A program made the position numbers and the translations under genes. This document shows positions 24,788 to 34,492 of a stretch of DNA of 53,204 nt, in pieces (the first letter of the stretch is position 1; every line of letters begins with the position of its first letter). The notes under the pieces were generated by a model. The model searched no databases, was not told where the DNA came from, and saw nothing but the letters and a program-made list of their open reading frames with translations. The DNA is from Fischerella muscicola SAG 1427-1 = PCC 73103 (GTDB lineage: Bacteria; Cyanobacteriota; Cyanobacteriia; Cyanobacteriales; Nostocaceae). The stretch spans positions 1-53,204 of the forward strand of contig NZ_AJLJ01000374.1 of the NCBI RefSeq assembly GCF_000317245.1, written 5' to 3'.

Positions 24788-27460
24788 TTAGAACCTTTCC
24801 CCAATACCAAAATTAATCCGGCTATCTCCTTCGTCATTGATGCCATAGTCAATGCGGATAGGGCCAAGGGGAGACTGTACCCGCACACCAAGACCATAGC
24901 CGTAGCCAGTACCGCTTTTATCCAACAAATCTCCTACCTTTGTTTCTGTTCCCAAATCAGTAGCAGCATCGAAAAATAGGGCGCCGCTAACTACAGAGAA
25001 TACAGGAAAGCGATACTCGACAGTGGCTTGCAAGAAACTACTACTACTAGCTAATTGACCTTCGTCGTATCCTCGCACAGAGTTACTTCCACCCAGAGTA
25101 AAAGCTTCGTAAGGAGGTACATCACCTAGTATCGTTCCTCCTTGTACGTTGAAAGCAATAGTTTGTGCTCCTTTGCCAAAGCTAACGAATTTTACTGGCA
25201 GATAGTAGCTATAGCTACCCCGGATCTTGCTTGATAAAATGTTACCTAGACCTATTGGTACGGACTGGTCTAATCCCAAGCGGAAGAAGGAACCCTTTGT
25301 TGGTTGTAAAGCATTATCACGTTTGTCCCGGACTGCTGCTAGTTGCAATGTCAGCAAGTCATCCTGACCTGTTCCAGATTCGGTCAGGTTAATGATCTCT
25401 GTTGGTTGGTCATTTCTGTATATTGTTCCTCTCTTTCTGATATCGCCATCAGAATCACGAGTGGATACCCGCTGATACCGTACACCAGCTGAAGCTGTCC
25501 ATTCTGCACGTTCGTAGGGATTTTTAGACAAAGGACGGGTAAAGTTGACACCGCCACCTAGACGTAAAATCCGAGGAACATCTCCATCCGTAGATTCACT
25601 GTTTTCAAAGGTTTCAATATTGTCATCTTTACCTTCAAAAAGTAACGAAATTGTACGGCTACGGAAAATATTTGTTGTATAGGAAGTTCGGTATGGATCT
25701 CCAGCTATCCAAGGATCGGTAAAGCGAATATCAAACAGAAAGGAATCGCGTAAACCCACCTCTACTTCGCCTCCCAGTTTTTGGTTTCTACCATTGAGAT
25801 TTTGCTCTTGGTAGCTGATGGTACCAAACAAGCCACTGGCAGAACTAATACCTGCACCGGCGGCGATCGAACCACTGTTACGTTCAACTACATTAACTTG
25901 TACATCAACTTCACTGGGGTTAGTACCGGGATTGAGAGAAACATTCACATCTTCAAATAGCCCCAGACCATATACACGTTGTAAATCTCTTTGGATGATG
26001 TTGCGGTTGAATACTTGTCCGGGCTTCAATTGGATTTCTCGTGTAATAATATACGGCTGTGTCCGCCCCCGGATCGGGTTTCCATTTTTATCTGTTTCCT
26101 GACCTTCTTTGTTGCGGTATTGGACATTAATATTTTCCACTACCCCTTCTGCTATATTCAGGGTGACAACTCCATCTGGAGATACTTGTGGAGATCCAAC
26201 CACTTGTGCCAGTACGTATCCTTTGTCTTGATATACCTTAAGTAACTGTTTAACACCTTCTTGCAAGTCACGTAAGTTCAAAATTTGACCATACTGGCTG
26301 CTAAAGATTTGGTTGACAGTGTTTGAAGGTAGTACAGAAGCTACATTTGTACCCGGATTAGCGTCAATTTTAACTTGATTTAATACGGGGTTTAACTGTA
26401 CCACAAATGTGACTCGTACCCCTAATGGTGTATCTTCTGGCACTGCTTGCACATTCGAGAAAAACCCAGTGGCAAAGACAGAGTTAATATCTTCTTGCAG
26501 TTGCGATCGCGTTGTTGTTCGTCCCGGTTGAGTACGAATTACCCCGTAAACTTGGTTTTCTTGTTCTGCTGGTAGCGGTTGCCCACCCTCTGTTCTAACC
26601 ACAACCTCTGATACTAATACGCGAGGTTCTGCTTCTGTTGTTGGTTGTTGATTAGTTGGTGGTTGTTGATTAGTTGGTGGTTGTTGATTAGTTGGTGGTT
26701 GTTGATTAGTTGGTGGTTGTTGATTAGTTGGTGGTTGTTGATTAGTTGGTGGTTGTTGATTAGTTGGCGTTTGTTGATTAGTTGGCGTTTGTTGATTAGT
26801 TGGCAGTTGTTGATTAGTTGGCGGTTGTTGATTAGTTGGTAGTTGTTGATTAGTTGGCGGTTGTTGATTAGTTGGCGTTTGTTGATTAGTTTGCTGTTGA
26901 TTAGTTTGCTGTTGGGTGTTTTTAGGAACAGCCGTGGGAGTATTCTGTGCAGTTTTTGAAGTTGTTAAAGTTGTTGTTGATGTTACGCTCTTTGGTGTTG
27001 TCTTTAGTGCTGACGCACCGACAGTACTAACAAAAACTTGTTGGTTTGTTGTTGATTTCCCTAGTGTTGTTGGCTGTGTTTTTTGAGAGTTTTGTATTTT
27101 TTGTGACGTATTGTAAGTGAGTTTAGATAAATCCAACGTCCTCTTTTTCGCTGGCAAGACGGCAACAAATTCTTCTTTTTCTGGTTTTACCGTTGCTGGT
27201 GTATCTTCAGCAGTTTGTGTAATATTTGGAATAGCAGAAGTTGGGATTGCTACCTCTTCAGTTGTATTAGTAGTTGGAAATCCCGCAACAAATTCTTGGT
27301 CTTGATTTTTTGTTGGAACGAAAAAATCTGCTGTTTTTTTGGAATTATTTGCGGTTTGCGCGTTAGCATGAAGCGAACCGCTTAAAGGTGTGGCGATCGC
27401 CACCATGGTCATCAATACGGGAGACAAGCGCATTTTATTCTGATTGTTCTTCACTTCCAC
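24788..27460 (-). CDS. bamA: Outer membrane assembly factor BamA/Omp85 with Gln-Pro repeat linker
   Basis: The Omp85 protein that inserts beta-barrels into the outer membrane, related to plastid Toc75. Order: signal peptide (to about LHANA), a low-complexity Thr/Gln region including hexapeptide TNQQxP repeats (about residues 190-275), three POTRA domains (beginning LVSEVVVRTEGG, VLNQVKIDANPG and VVENINVQYRN), then a 16-strand-type barrel with GGSNSVRGYDEG and a terminal aromatic strand (RINFGIGERF). The start is uncertain: GTG 27460 is the longest frame, while ATG 27433 (MRLSPVLM) is possible, and neither has a strong ribosome site. It precedes lpxC, the usual cyanobacterial order. Confidence 0.95.
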   Translation of the reverse strand: MEVKNNQNKMRLSPVLMTMVAIATPLSGSLHANAQTANNSKKTADFFVPTKNQDQEFVAGFPTTNTTEEVAIPTSAIPNITQTAEDTPATVKPEKEEFVAVLPAKKRTLDLSKLTYNTSQKIQNSQKTQPTTLGKSTTNQQVFVSTVGASALKTTPKSVTSTTTLTTSKTAQNTPTAVPKNTQQQTNQQQTNQQTPTNQQPPTNQQLPTNQQPPTNQQLPTNQQTPTNQQTPTNQQPPTNQQPPTNQQPPTNQQPPTNQQPPTNQQPPTNQQPTTEAEPRVLVSEVVVRTEGGQPLPAEQENQVYGVIRTQPGRTTTRSQLQEDINSVFATGFFSNVQAVPEDTPLGVRVTFVVQLNPVLNQVKIDANPGTNVASVLPSNTVNQIFSSQYGQILNLRDLQEGVKQLLKVYQDKGYVLAQVVGSPQVSPDGVVTLNIAEGVVENINVQYRNKEGQETDKNGNPIRGRTQPYIITREIQLKPGQVFNRNIIQRDLQRVYGLGLFEDVNVSLNPGTNPSEVDVQVNVVERNSGSIAAGAGISSASGLFGTISYQEQNLNGRNQKLGGEVEVGLRDSFLFDIRFTDPWIAGDPYRTSYTTNIFRSRTISLLFEGKDDNIETFENSESTDGDVPRILRLGGGVNFTRPLSKNPYERAEWTASAGVRYQRVSTRDSDGDIRKRGTIYRNDQPTEIINLTESGTGQDDLLTLQLAAVRDKRDNALQPTKGSFFRLGLDQSVPIGLGNILSSKIRGSYSYYLPVKFVSFGKGAQTIAFNVQGGTILGDVPPYEAFTLGGSNSVRGYDEGQLASSSSFLQATVEYRFPVFSVVSGALFFDAATDLGTETKVGDLLDKSGTGYGYGLGVRVQSPLGPIRIDYGINDEGDSRINFGIGERF
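26641..26892. repeat. 18-bp tandem repeat within bamA
   Basis: About fourteen 18-bp units (ttgttgattagttggtgg and variants on the plus strand) encode TNQQPP/TNQQLP/TNQQTP hexapeptides between the signal region and POTRA 1. Six consecutive units near 26650-26760 are almost identical, a sign of recent expansion. Unit length is a multiple of three, so copy-number change preserves the frame. Confidence 0.9.
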
Positions 27461-27494
27461 ACCATCAAATAGAGATTTAGCTTTTAGTCAAAAA

Positions 27495-27545
27495 TTTTTG
27501 TTGGTCAATGGTCAATAGTCAATGACCGATGCCCAATGCCCACTC
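27495..27545. repeat. STRR heptamers between purC and bamA
   Basis: ggtcaat/agtcaat/cccaatg units form the short spacer downstream of purC. No promoter is evident within them. Confidence 0.6.
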
Positions 27546-27559
27546 CTCACACTTCACTA

Positions 27560-28297
27560 TTACCCTTTTTCCACTGCTTCTAGCACTCTTCTCAAAACCT
27601 CCTGATAAGCGTTCTCAACATTTCCTAAGTCCCGACGAAAGCGGTCTTTATCTAGTACACGACGATTGGGGTCATCTCCTGCGGATATGTCCCATAAACG
27701 ACAGGTATCGGGACTAATTTCATCTGCTAATAGCAACTGCTGTTGTGAATCCAAACCAAATTCTAGTTTGAAGTCCACTAAGGTAATGCCACACCCTTGG
27801 AAAAACTCTTTGAGAAATTCGTTAATTTGCAATGCAAGATGGATTATACTGTCAACTTGTTCCGGAGTTGCTAATTCCAGAAGCAGGAGGCGATCGCGTG
27901 TCAACAATGGATCTCCCAATTCGTCGTTTTTATAATAAAACTCCACTAATGGCATTTTGAGTACAGTGCCCAGTGGTAGCCCTGTTTGTTGACAAAGACT
28001 ACCTGCGGCGATGTTCCTGACAACCACTTCCAATGGCAATATTTTTACTGCCTTGATCAGCATTTGGTTTGGAGCAGGACTGTCAATAAAGTGGGTTTTG
28101 ACACCACGAGCTTCTAGCTGTTGAAATATTTTACTAGAAATGATATTGTTTACGTTTCCCTTATTTTCGATACTGCCGCGTTTTTGAGCGTTAAATGCTG
28201 TGGCATCATCTTTAAAAACAGCCAATAAAATTTCCGGGTTATCCGTAGGATAAATAATTTTGGCTTTGCCTTCGTATAACTTAGTTTGGGCAGTCAT
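27560..28297 (-). CDS. purC: Phosphoribosylaminoimidazole-succinocarboxamide synthase
   Basis: The SAICAR synthetase of purine biosynthesis, joining CAIR and aspartate with ATP. Motifs: KLYEGKAKIIYPTDNPE at the N-terminus, VVVRNIAAGSLCQQTGLPLG, LVDFKLEFGLD and LADEISPDTCRLWD. The length of 245 is typical of the stand-alone bacterial enzyme. It is first in the minus-strand run toward bamA and the lpx genes; the link is positional, not functional. Confidence 0.97.
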   Translation of the reverse strand: MTAQTKLYEGKAKIIYPTDNPEILLAVFKDDATAFNAQKRGSIENKGNVNNIISSKIFQQLEARGVKTHFIDSPAPNQMLIKAVKILPLEVVVRNIAAGSLCQQTGLPLGTVLKMPLVEFYYKNDELGDPLLTRDRLLLLELATPEQVDSIIHLALQINEFLKEFFQGCGITLVDFKLEFGLDSQQQLLLADEISPDTCRLWDISAGDDPNRRVLDKDRFRRDLGNVENAYQEVLRRVLEAVEKG

Positions 28298-28774
28298 GGT
28301 AGGAAGTAAATTTCAGTTCGATGGCTTGCTTCTATGCGCTTAAGCTTAACCATTTTATCTTTTGTTTTTCGTTATTAGTCATCAGTAAAATACTTAAGTA
28401 AAACTGTTGACTAAGGATAGATGCATAAAATGATAGTGGGAATTTAACATAAATTATCTATTTATTTGCTTTTTATTGAAGTAATAGCTATTTTTACAAA
28501 AGAAAATTAATGATTAAAATGTATAAATTAGAACAATATCATATTATTTAGTAATTAAATTTCGATAAATTAGTATTTCACAATAATTGTGAAAAATCCG
28601 TAAACATACTCAAAACTAAATAATAGATTTTTGACAAAATTAACCTTGGTAAGGATTAAAGAATGAGAAAGACAGACTTTTTAACCTTTCTGTTTAATTG
28701 TTCCTAAGTTTTAAGGAAAATACGAGGATTCCCAGTTCTTCAGTTTAGGATTACAAAAAATAAGGAGGTGAAAA
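28298..28774. other. AT-rich divergent intergenic region
   Basis: A 477-bp gap between divergent purC and a small plus-strand gene. It is strongly AT-rich. TTGACA at 28632-28637 on the plus strand is a candidate -35 element, without a convincing -10. The AAGGAGGTG ribosome site at 28762-28770 belongs to the next gene. I see no RNA gene. Confidence 0.4.
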
Positions 28775-29056
28775 TTGGATCAAAATATGCCTAACAAAGA
28801 TGATTTTCTTTATCCTCGTGGTCGCTACTACGGTCAGGTAAAGCCAGAAAATTTGGTATTTAACGCGAATCTGCAAGAATTTGCCCAAAGAATCAGCTAT
28901 ATCTGCAATTTAGAGACAGCTGGTAAAATATCTCCTGAAGAGGCTTATGAAAAGATCAAAGGTCTTTGGAAAAGCTTGAAACAAGCTAAAAAACAGTTAA
29001 AAATTGGCGAAAATCCTTTCCGCATGGACGACGATGGTAATCAACCAGAAGAGTAA
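28775..29056 (+). CDS. Small conserved cyanobacterial protein (DUF7219-like)
   Basis: 93 acidic/basic residues without a membrane segment or signal. The region DDFLYPRGRYYGQVKPENLVF, followed by two helices (LQEFAQRISYICNLETAGKI, SPEEAYEKIKGLWKSLKQAK), is a pattern I associate with a small cyanobacterial family of unknown role. The start is TTG 28775, because a perfect AAGGAGG (28762-28768) lies six bases upstream; the ATG at 28787 would be too far away. Confidence 0.75.
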   Translation: MDQNMPNKDDFLYPRGRYYGQVKPENLVFNANLQEFAQRISYICNLETAGKISPEEAYEKIKGLWKSLKQAKKQLKIGENPFRMDDDGNQPEE

Positions 29057-29109
29057 ACAGTAAAGGGTTAGGAGTAATTAGTAATTGTCTTTGCGCGTGT
29101 TCATGAGTC

Positions 29110-31668
29110 TTATTTATGCATCATTGTCCAAACTCCATCCCAAGAGTTTGGTAGAATTTCTCTAAGGTAACTACGAGCGCGTTTCAAATGAATATTGAGA
29201 GTTTGATCTAATGGTCGGATTTTTTTTGCTGATTCAAAGTATGCGATCGCACGCTTAAAATCACGATTGAGATAAGCTTCACGTCCAGCATGGTAGTCAG
29301 ATAGAAAATTTTGAGTTGCAGCGTCTAAATCTGTTGTGCGATCGCCTATTAGTTCATAAATATTTACAGCTTGATGCTTACCTTTAACGCGAATTTTATC
29401 TAACTCGCGCACCCAGATGTGATCGCAACACAATTGGTAAGTAAATTCACTTATAATAATGTCACAGTCATACTCTTTGGTGATAGCTTCTAAGCGCGAG
29501 CTTAAATTTACACCATCACCAATGACTGTGTAATCCATACGTTTATGAGAACCGATATTTCCAGAGACTACTTCGCCAGAACTAATTCCAATACCAATAT
29601 GAATTTTTGGCTGTTCTTGAATTACCCGACGCTGGTTAAATTCTTCTAATCGCTGTCGCATTTCTAAAGCAGCTTGTACAGCTTTCCAAGCATGATTTTC
29701 CGTAAGTGGGAGTGGCGCACCAAAAACCGCCATCAAAGCATCGCCAATAAACTTATCAAGAGTACCTTCGTGGTTAAATACCGCCTCTACCATTGTTTCA
29801 AAATATTGATTTAGCAGCGATACCACCTCAGCCGCACCTAAATTTTCGGTCAAAGTGGTGTAACCTCTGATATCTGAAAACAAAATGGTGACTTCTTTAC
29901 GCTCACCTACCATTAAAGCATCTTCGCCCAATGCCATAACTTGTTCCGCAACACGAGGAGTCAGATAGCGGTACATAGTGTTTTTCATCCGCTTTTCCCG
30001 ACTAATGTCTTCTAAAACTACCAAACCACCCCGCACTCCTCCTTCTGGATTTGTCAGAGGGTTAACAGTTAAATTTATACTACGTTCGATTGGGTTAATA
30101 CTTTCAGCATTTATAAACTTCGACTGCGGAGTTAAAGGTTGATTCCAGGGAATAAAAAGATCAGTTTGAGTGCGATCGCGAATTGCTAAAATGTAAGTTT
30201 TTATATCTTGATCTGTAGTATCTAAATATAATCCTAACGTCAAATTTTGCTCCGGTACATAATGTTTTGCACCTGTTTTTAAACTGTCTTCCAATCGCAT
30301 TTGCAAATTATCAATTGGTACAACCTCCCACACTAAGCGACCAATTAAATTTTGTTCCCAAGCAAGTTTATTATTTTTAGCATTTATATCTTTTAAGGGA
30401 CAACCTAGTAATTCTAGTGCTGCATCATTAATGGTCACAATGCGACCTTCCATATCTGTAGAAATTACTGCATCTGAAAGACTTTGAAGAATATCTTTTT
30501 GATATTGTTTTTCTAATAGTACATTTTCAAATAAACGGGCATTTTCTAAAGCAATTCCAGCTTGAATATTAAAAGCCCGCATAAATTCTTCATCCGAAGC
30601 ACTAAAACTGCCTTGCTGTTTATTAATTAATTGTGTGACACCAATTAATTCATTTGCAGAATTAAATACTGGCAAACATAAAATATTGCTGGTTATATAC
30701 CCAGTTTTTCTATCTGTAGTGGGGTCAAAACGTGGGTCTTTATAAGCATCAGGAATATTCAGTGCTTCACCAGTAGCGGCTACATAGCCAACAATTCCAC
30801 GGTTAGCAGGAATACGAATTTCCATCATTTTTTTGCCATCCGCAGCCGCTATTTTTGTCCAGAGTTCTCCCATTTCTTTGCGATATAAAAATAGCGTGCT
30901 GCGGTCTGCTTGCATTAAAATTCTTGCCTGTTCCATCACTATTTGCAAAGTCGCTTCTAAGTCTAAACTTTGTCCTAGTGTTTGAGTTGCCCGCAAAAGC
31001 GCTGTAGCACCCCTTTGATTCCGAGCTGCTACATAAAAAGATTGACAACTTTCTAAGATAATACCTATAGCAGAAGCAAAATCCCGAAATCGTTCTTCAT
31101 CTTCACTGTCAAAAGGAATATTTCCAGCTTTATTTGCCAGTTGTACTACCGCTACAACTTGACTTTTACTACTTAAAATAGGCATACATAAAATATTATC
31201 AATTTTATAGCCCATTTGTTTTTCTAAATCTGGACTGAAAAGAGAGTGGGAAGGAGTATCGGATATATTTAAATATTCGCCTGTAGTAGCAACATAACCA
31301 GGAATACCCACAGTAATCGGAATCCTAATTTCTAAAGGTTTAGAAATATTATCTTGAGGAATTTTTGTCCAAAGTTGACCTTTGTCGTGGTCTACTAAAA
31401 AAATGGTAGTGTGTTCAGCTTGAAGAATTTGACCTATTTTTAATGTAATTGCCTCTAGAACTTTCTCCAACATTGTTTCTAGGGCTTCGTTATTAATAAG
31501 TTCAATTGCGCGGAGAAATTGCTGAAATTCCGCAGTAATAAAATCTAGTAAACAAACAAATTCATTAACAGAAAGGTCTTTAACCCGACGTAGTAAAGCG
31601 TGAGTGCGATTAACTTGAGTAAGTTCAGTTAATGTAGCCAACACGCTACCAGTGTTTATAAGTGACAT
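29110..31668 (-). CDS. Adenylate cyclase, GAF-GAF-PAS-cyclase-TPR (CyaB1/CyaB2 type)
   Basis: Makes cAMP under control of tandem GAF domains. Order: N-terminal helices, GAF-A (about 60-210), GAF-B (about 225-385, with NKGRFD-like RDFASAIGIIL and RFDPTTDRKTGY), PAS (about 400-560, DAVISTDMEGRIVTINDAA), and a class III catalytic domain (VTILFSDIRGYTTLTENLG, DKFIGDALMAVFG, GDGVNLSSRLE). A TPR-like tail (GREAYLNRDFKRAIAYFESA) closes it. The two metal Asps and the Lys of DKFIGD, which marks ATP rather than GTP, are present. The 852-residue architecture matches Anabaena CyaB1/CyaB2, whose GAF domains bind cAMP; I cannot tell which paralogue it is. Confidence 0.93.
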   Translation of the reverse strand: MSLINTGSVLATLTELTQVNRTHALLRRVKDLSVNEFVCLLDFITAEFQQFLRAIELINNEALETMLEKVLEAITLKIGQILQAEHTTIFLVDHDKGQLWTKIPQDNISKPLEIRIPITVGIPGYVATTGEYLNISDTPSHSLFSPDLEKQMGYKIDNILCMPILSSKSQVVAVVQLANKAGNIPFDSEDEERFRDFASAIGIILESCQSFYVAARNQRGATALLRATQTLGQSLDLEATLQIVMEQARILMQADRSTLFLYRKEMGELWTKIAAADGKKMMEIRIPANRGIVGYVAATGEALNIPDAYKDPRFDPTTDRKTGYITSNILCLPVFNSANELIGVTQLINKQQGSFSASDEEFMRAFNIQAGIALENARLFENVLLEKQYQKDILQSLSDAVISTDMEGRIVTINDAALELLGCPLKDINAKNNKLAWEQNLIGRLVWEVVPIDNLQMRLEDSLKTGAKHYVPEQNLTLGLYLDTTDQDIKTYILAIRDRTQTDLFIPWNQPLTPQSKFINAESINPIERSINLTVNPLTNPEGGVRGGLVVLEDISREKRMKNTMYRYLTPRVAEQVMALGEDALMVGERKEVTILFSDIRGYTTLTENLGAAEVVSLLNQYFETMVEAVFNHEGTLDKFIGDALMAVFGAPLPLTENHAWKAVQAALEMRQRLEEFNQRRVIQEQPKIHIGIGISSGEVVSGNIGSHKRMDYTVIGDGVNLSSRLEAITKEYDCDIIISEFTYQLCCDHIWVRELDKIRVKGKHQAVNIYELIGDRTTDLDAATQNFLSDYHAGREAYLNRDFKRAIAYFESAKKIRPLDQTLNIHLKRARSYLREILPNSWDGVWTMMHK

Positions 31669-31670
31669 GA

Positions 31671-31820
31671 AATTTTAGATTTTAGATTTTAGATTTTAGA
31701 TTTTAGATTTAAATTTTGGACTAGTAACTTGCTGATAGTTAATGGTTTCTAGTAATCAAAAATCAACAATTAACTACTAATAAGTATCAATCCAAAATGC
31801 AAAATCTAAAATCCAAAATC
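31671..31820. repeat. Heptamer repeats between sqdX and the cyclase gene
   Basis: (attttag)n at 31671-31708 and its complement-like ctaaaat/ccaaaat units at 31797-31820 could pair over 100 bp. The class is STRR. No gene lies between them. Confidence 0.75.
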
Positions 31821-31823
31821 GGA

Positions 31824-32957
31824 TTACGCTGCTTTCGGTAATTCTGAGTAAATTACCTTTTGATAGTAATCTTGCAACTGACGAGTTGCAGCGGCCCATC
31901 CCCAGCGTTCTGCTTCTCTACGGGCATTTTGACGAATCGATTCTCGTTCTTGTTTCATTTCTAACAAGCGAACCGTAGCAGCGATCGCACCTTCATCACC
32001 AGTATTTGGTGCAAACAGGTATCCATTGACACTATCTGTCACGATATCGGGAATGCCACCAGAACGTGCTGCAACTACCGGACATCCAGCCGCCATTGCT
32101 TCTAGGAGTACTAAACCTAATGTTTCTGTGCGGGAAGGAAAGATAAAAGCATCGGCGCTAGCAAAAGCTGATGCTAATTCTTTACCAACTAAATAACCTA
32201 CAAAGTTGGTGTTTGTATTGGCAAAGTGTTTTTCTAAGGCTTGGCGGTGAGGGCCATCTCCCACTAATGCTAGTCTGGCTTCGGGGATAGCTTCTAGTAT
32301 GGGTTTGATCCGCTCAATTTCTTTTTCCGCAGAAAGACGCCCAACGTATAGTAACAAAGGGCTATTTGGATGATTTTGCGATAGACGCGATCGCATTTCC
32401 TCGCTATTTAAGCTGGGATGAAATGTCTCTGTGTCTACTCCTCGTTGCCACAAGTTGACTCTTTCAATACCATGAGTTGTTAGTTCCTCCATCATAGCTG
32501 TAGAGGTACATAGATTTAAAGCTGCTTGATTGTGACCTGCTTTCAGTAATTCCCACAAAAAACCTTCCAACATTCCTAAACCATAATGCTGGAGATATTG
32601 AGGCAAGTGGGTATGATAAGAAGCCACCAAAGGAATATTAAGCACCTTGCTATAAAATATACCAGCTAATCCTAAAACGGCTGGATTGACCACATGAATA
32701 ATATCCGGCTGAAACTGTTCCAGTATGTGACCAATTGCTGGGCGAGGCAGTGCCATTTTTAACTCTGGATACAGTGGTAGTGGAAATCCAGAGATACCAT
32801 ATACTTTTGCGCCTTTGTATTCTGTAATACCACCTTCTGGGCAAACCACTAGTACTTCGTCGCCACTACGTTGTAAATGTTCAACAGTATGACGTAGGCG
32901 TGTGACAATGCCGTCAACCTTAGGCAGAAAGGTTTCGGTAAATAGAGCAATCCTCAT
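31824..32957 (-). CDS. sqdX: Sulfoquinovosyltransferase SqdX
   Basis: A GT4 glycosyltransferase that moves sulfoquinovose from UDP-sulfoquinovose to diacylglycerol, the last step of the thylakoid sulfolipid SQDG. Motifs: MRIALFTETFLPKVDGIVTR, PDIIHVVNPAVLG, SYHTHLPQYLQHYG, LWQRGVDTETFHP, LLLYVGRLSAEKEIER and the EX7E motif in SRTETLGLVLLEAMAAGCPV. Length 377 is normal. sqdB lies 207 bp upstream on the same strand, so the full dedicated pathway is here. Confidence 0.96.
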   Translation of the reverse strand: MRIALFTETFLPKVDGIVTRLRHTVEHLQRSGDEVLVVCPEGGITEYKGAKVYGISGFPLPLYPELKMALPRPAIGHILEQFQPDIIHVVNPAVLGLAGIFYSKVLNIPLVASYHTHLPQYLQHYGLGMLEGFLWELLKAGHNQAALNLCTSTAMMEELTTHGIERVNLWQRGVDTETFHPSLNSEEMRSRLSQNHPNSPLLLYVGRLSAEKEIERIKPILEAIPEARLALVGDGPHRQALEKHFANTNTNFVGYLVGKELASAFASADAFIFPSRTETLGLVLLEAMAAGCPVVAARSGGIPDIVTDSVNGYLFAPNTGDEGAIAATVRLLEMKQERESIRQNARREAERWGWAAATRQLQDYYQKVIYSELPKAA

Positions 32958-33097
32958 AAAATATCATTCACTACAGGCAGGGTGTTCAGATAATCTCAAG
33001 CTTCTGGACTACTTCCAGCATTACTCACAGCGTAAACTGTCTCATGTACTACAATCAATTTCACGCAGCAAAAAATCAGTTACCAGTTAACAGCTAC

Positions 33098-33138
33098 TAA
33101 CTGATAACTGATAACTGATCACTGATAACTGATCACTG
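33098..33138. repeat. STRR heptamers (ctgataa)
   Basis: ctgataactgataactgatcactgataactgatcactg: tandem heptamers between sqdB and sqdX. A transcript covering both genes would run through them. Confidence 0.8.
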
Positions 33139-33164
33139 TCTAGCGATCGCATATTCATGCTTTG

Positions 33165-34319
33165 CTATTTACGATGCCAACTGACTTTTGGCAAAATTTG
33201 GTTTTTATCAACTCGGATTTGATACTTGACAGCAAAGTTTAAAAGAGAGTCAAGCAGGGAATCAGAGAGATAGTGAGGTTGTAAACCCAGATCCAAAAGT
33301 TTAGTATTTTTGGCGTTAAAGTAGTGTTCTTCTTTTTCGACTCTGGGATTATCCAAGTTATTAACTTCTACATTTAGTCCTATTGCGTTCCCAGCTTTTT
33401 TCACCATCATTGCCAAGTCGCCGACGCTAAATTGTTCGGTAAATTGGTTGAAAACGCGAAACTCACCAGATTGTGCAGGGTTAGCGATCGCCAGTTCGAT
33501 ACATCGCACTGTGTCCCGAATATCCAAAAATCCCCGCGTTTGTCCACCTTTACCATAAACAGTTAAGGGGTGTCCAATTGCTGCTTGGATACAGAAACGG
33601 TTCAGCGCTGTTCCAAACACACCATCATAATCTAGGCGGTTAATTAACAGTTCGTCCATGCCGGTTTCTTCCGTGAGGACACCGTAAACCACACCTTGAT
33701 TTAAGTCTGTTGCCCGTAGTCCCCAAATCCGACAAGCAAAGTGGATATTGTGACTGTCATGGACTTTGCTTAAGTGGTACATTGAACCAGGTTGCTTGGG
33801 GTAAGGCAAGGTGTCTTTGCGCCCATTATGTTCAATGGTGATATAGCCTTCTTCTATATCTATGTTCGGTGTACCGTATTCACCCATAGTTCCCAATTTT
33901 ACCAAATGGCATTCTGGGAAATCTTCTTTCATTGCGTACAGTAAATTCAGCGTACCCACCACGTTATTGACTTGTGTCATAACGGCGTGTTCACGATCAA
34001 TCATTGAAAATGGTGCAGAACGCTGTTCACCAAAATGCACGATCGCATTTGGTTCAAATTTATGTAGGGCTTTTTGAAGAAACTCGTAATTCGTGATATC
34101 ACCAACAAACAAATCGATGGATTTACCAGTTAAGTCTTTCCAGCGTTGAATGCGTTGCTGAATTGGTGCGATCGGGGTTAGAGTTTCCACACCCAATTCA
34201 TTATCCCAGTGCCGTCGCACCAAGCTGTCTAAAATACCAACTTCGTAACCTCGATTGGAAAGATAAAGCGCGGTTGCCCAACCGCAATAGCCATCGCCAC
34301 CAATAACCAGGACTTTCAT
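33165..34319 (-). CDS. sqdB: UDP-sulfoquinovose synthase
   Basis: Converts UDP-glucose and sulfite to UDP-sulfoquinovose; an extended SDR enzyme. Seen: the NAD-binding MKVLVIGGDGYCGWATALYL, SLVRRHWDNELGVETLTPI, HFGEQRSAPFSMID, the catalytic Tyr-Lys in YHLSKVHDSHNI, and GGQTRGFLDIRDTVRCIELA. I start at ATG 34319 (384 aa, beginning MKVLVIGG). The upstream GTG 34325 overlaps the AGGTGA ribosome site. Length agrees with cyanobacterial SqdB. It is followed by sqdX. Confidence 0.97.
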   Translation of the reverse strand: MKVLVIGGDGYCGWATALYLSNRGYEVGILDSLVRRHWDNELGVETLTPIAPIQQRIQRWKDLTGKSIDLFVGDITNYEFLQKALHKFEPNAIVHFGEQRSAPFSMIDREHAVMTQVNNVVGTLNLLYAMKEDFPECHLVKLGTMGEYGTPNIDIEEGYITIEHNGRKDTLPYPKQPGSMYHLSKVHDSHNIHFACRIWGLRATDLNQGVVYGVLTEETGMDELLINRLDYDGVFGTALNRFCIQAAIGHPLTVYGKGGQTRGFLDIRDTVRCIELAIANPAQSGEFRVFNQFTEQFSVGDLAMMVKKAGNAIGLNVEVNNLDNPRVEKEEHYFNAKNTKLLDLGLQPHYLSDSLLDSLLNFAVKYQIRVDKNQILPKVSWHRK

Positions 34320-34398
34320 TTTCACCTGTTTTTACTCGCTGATAGCTAAATCTACCAGGTTTGTGTCACCTCTAGACCATGAAGATTGGGGAGTAAAC

Positions 34399-34430
34399 AA
34401 TTAAAAATTAAAAATTAAAAATTAAAAATT
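34399..34430. repeat. Heptamer repeat (ttaaaaa)
   Basis: Four tandem ttaaaaa units upstream of sqdB. They may affect promoter bending, but I see no direct regulatory signal. Confidence 0.7.
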
Positions 34431-34492
34431 GAGGAAGAGGGTGTGAGGTGTAATTTAGGGGGATTGGGCATAAGCAACAACATTAACAACAA

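Noticed and set aside
26645..26842. Open frame of repeated ISWWLL on the plus strand
   Set aside because: It is the antisense reading of the bamA 18-bp tandem repeat.
27542..27552. ACTCCTCACAC, the conserved loop sequence of the small RNA Yfr1
   Set aside because: It lies in STRR-like sequence just past purC. I see no flanking stem or promoter, and the position is not a known Yfr1 context.
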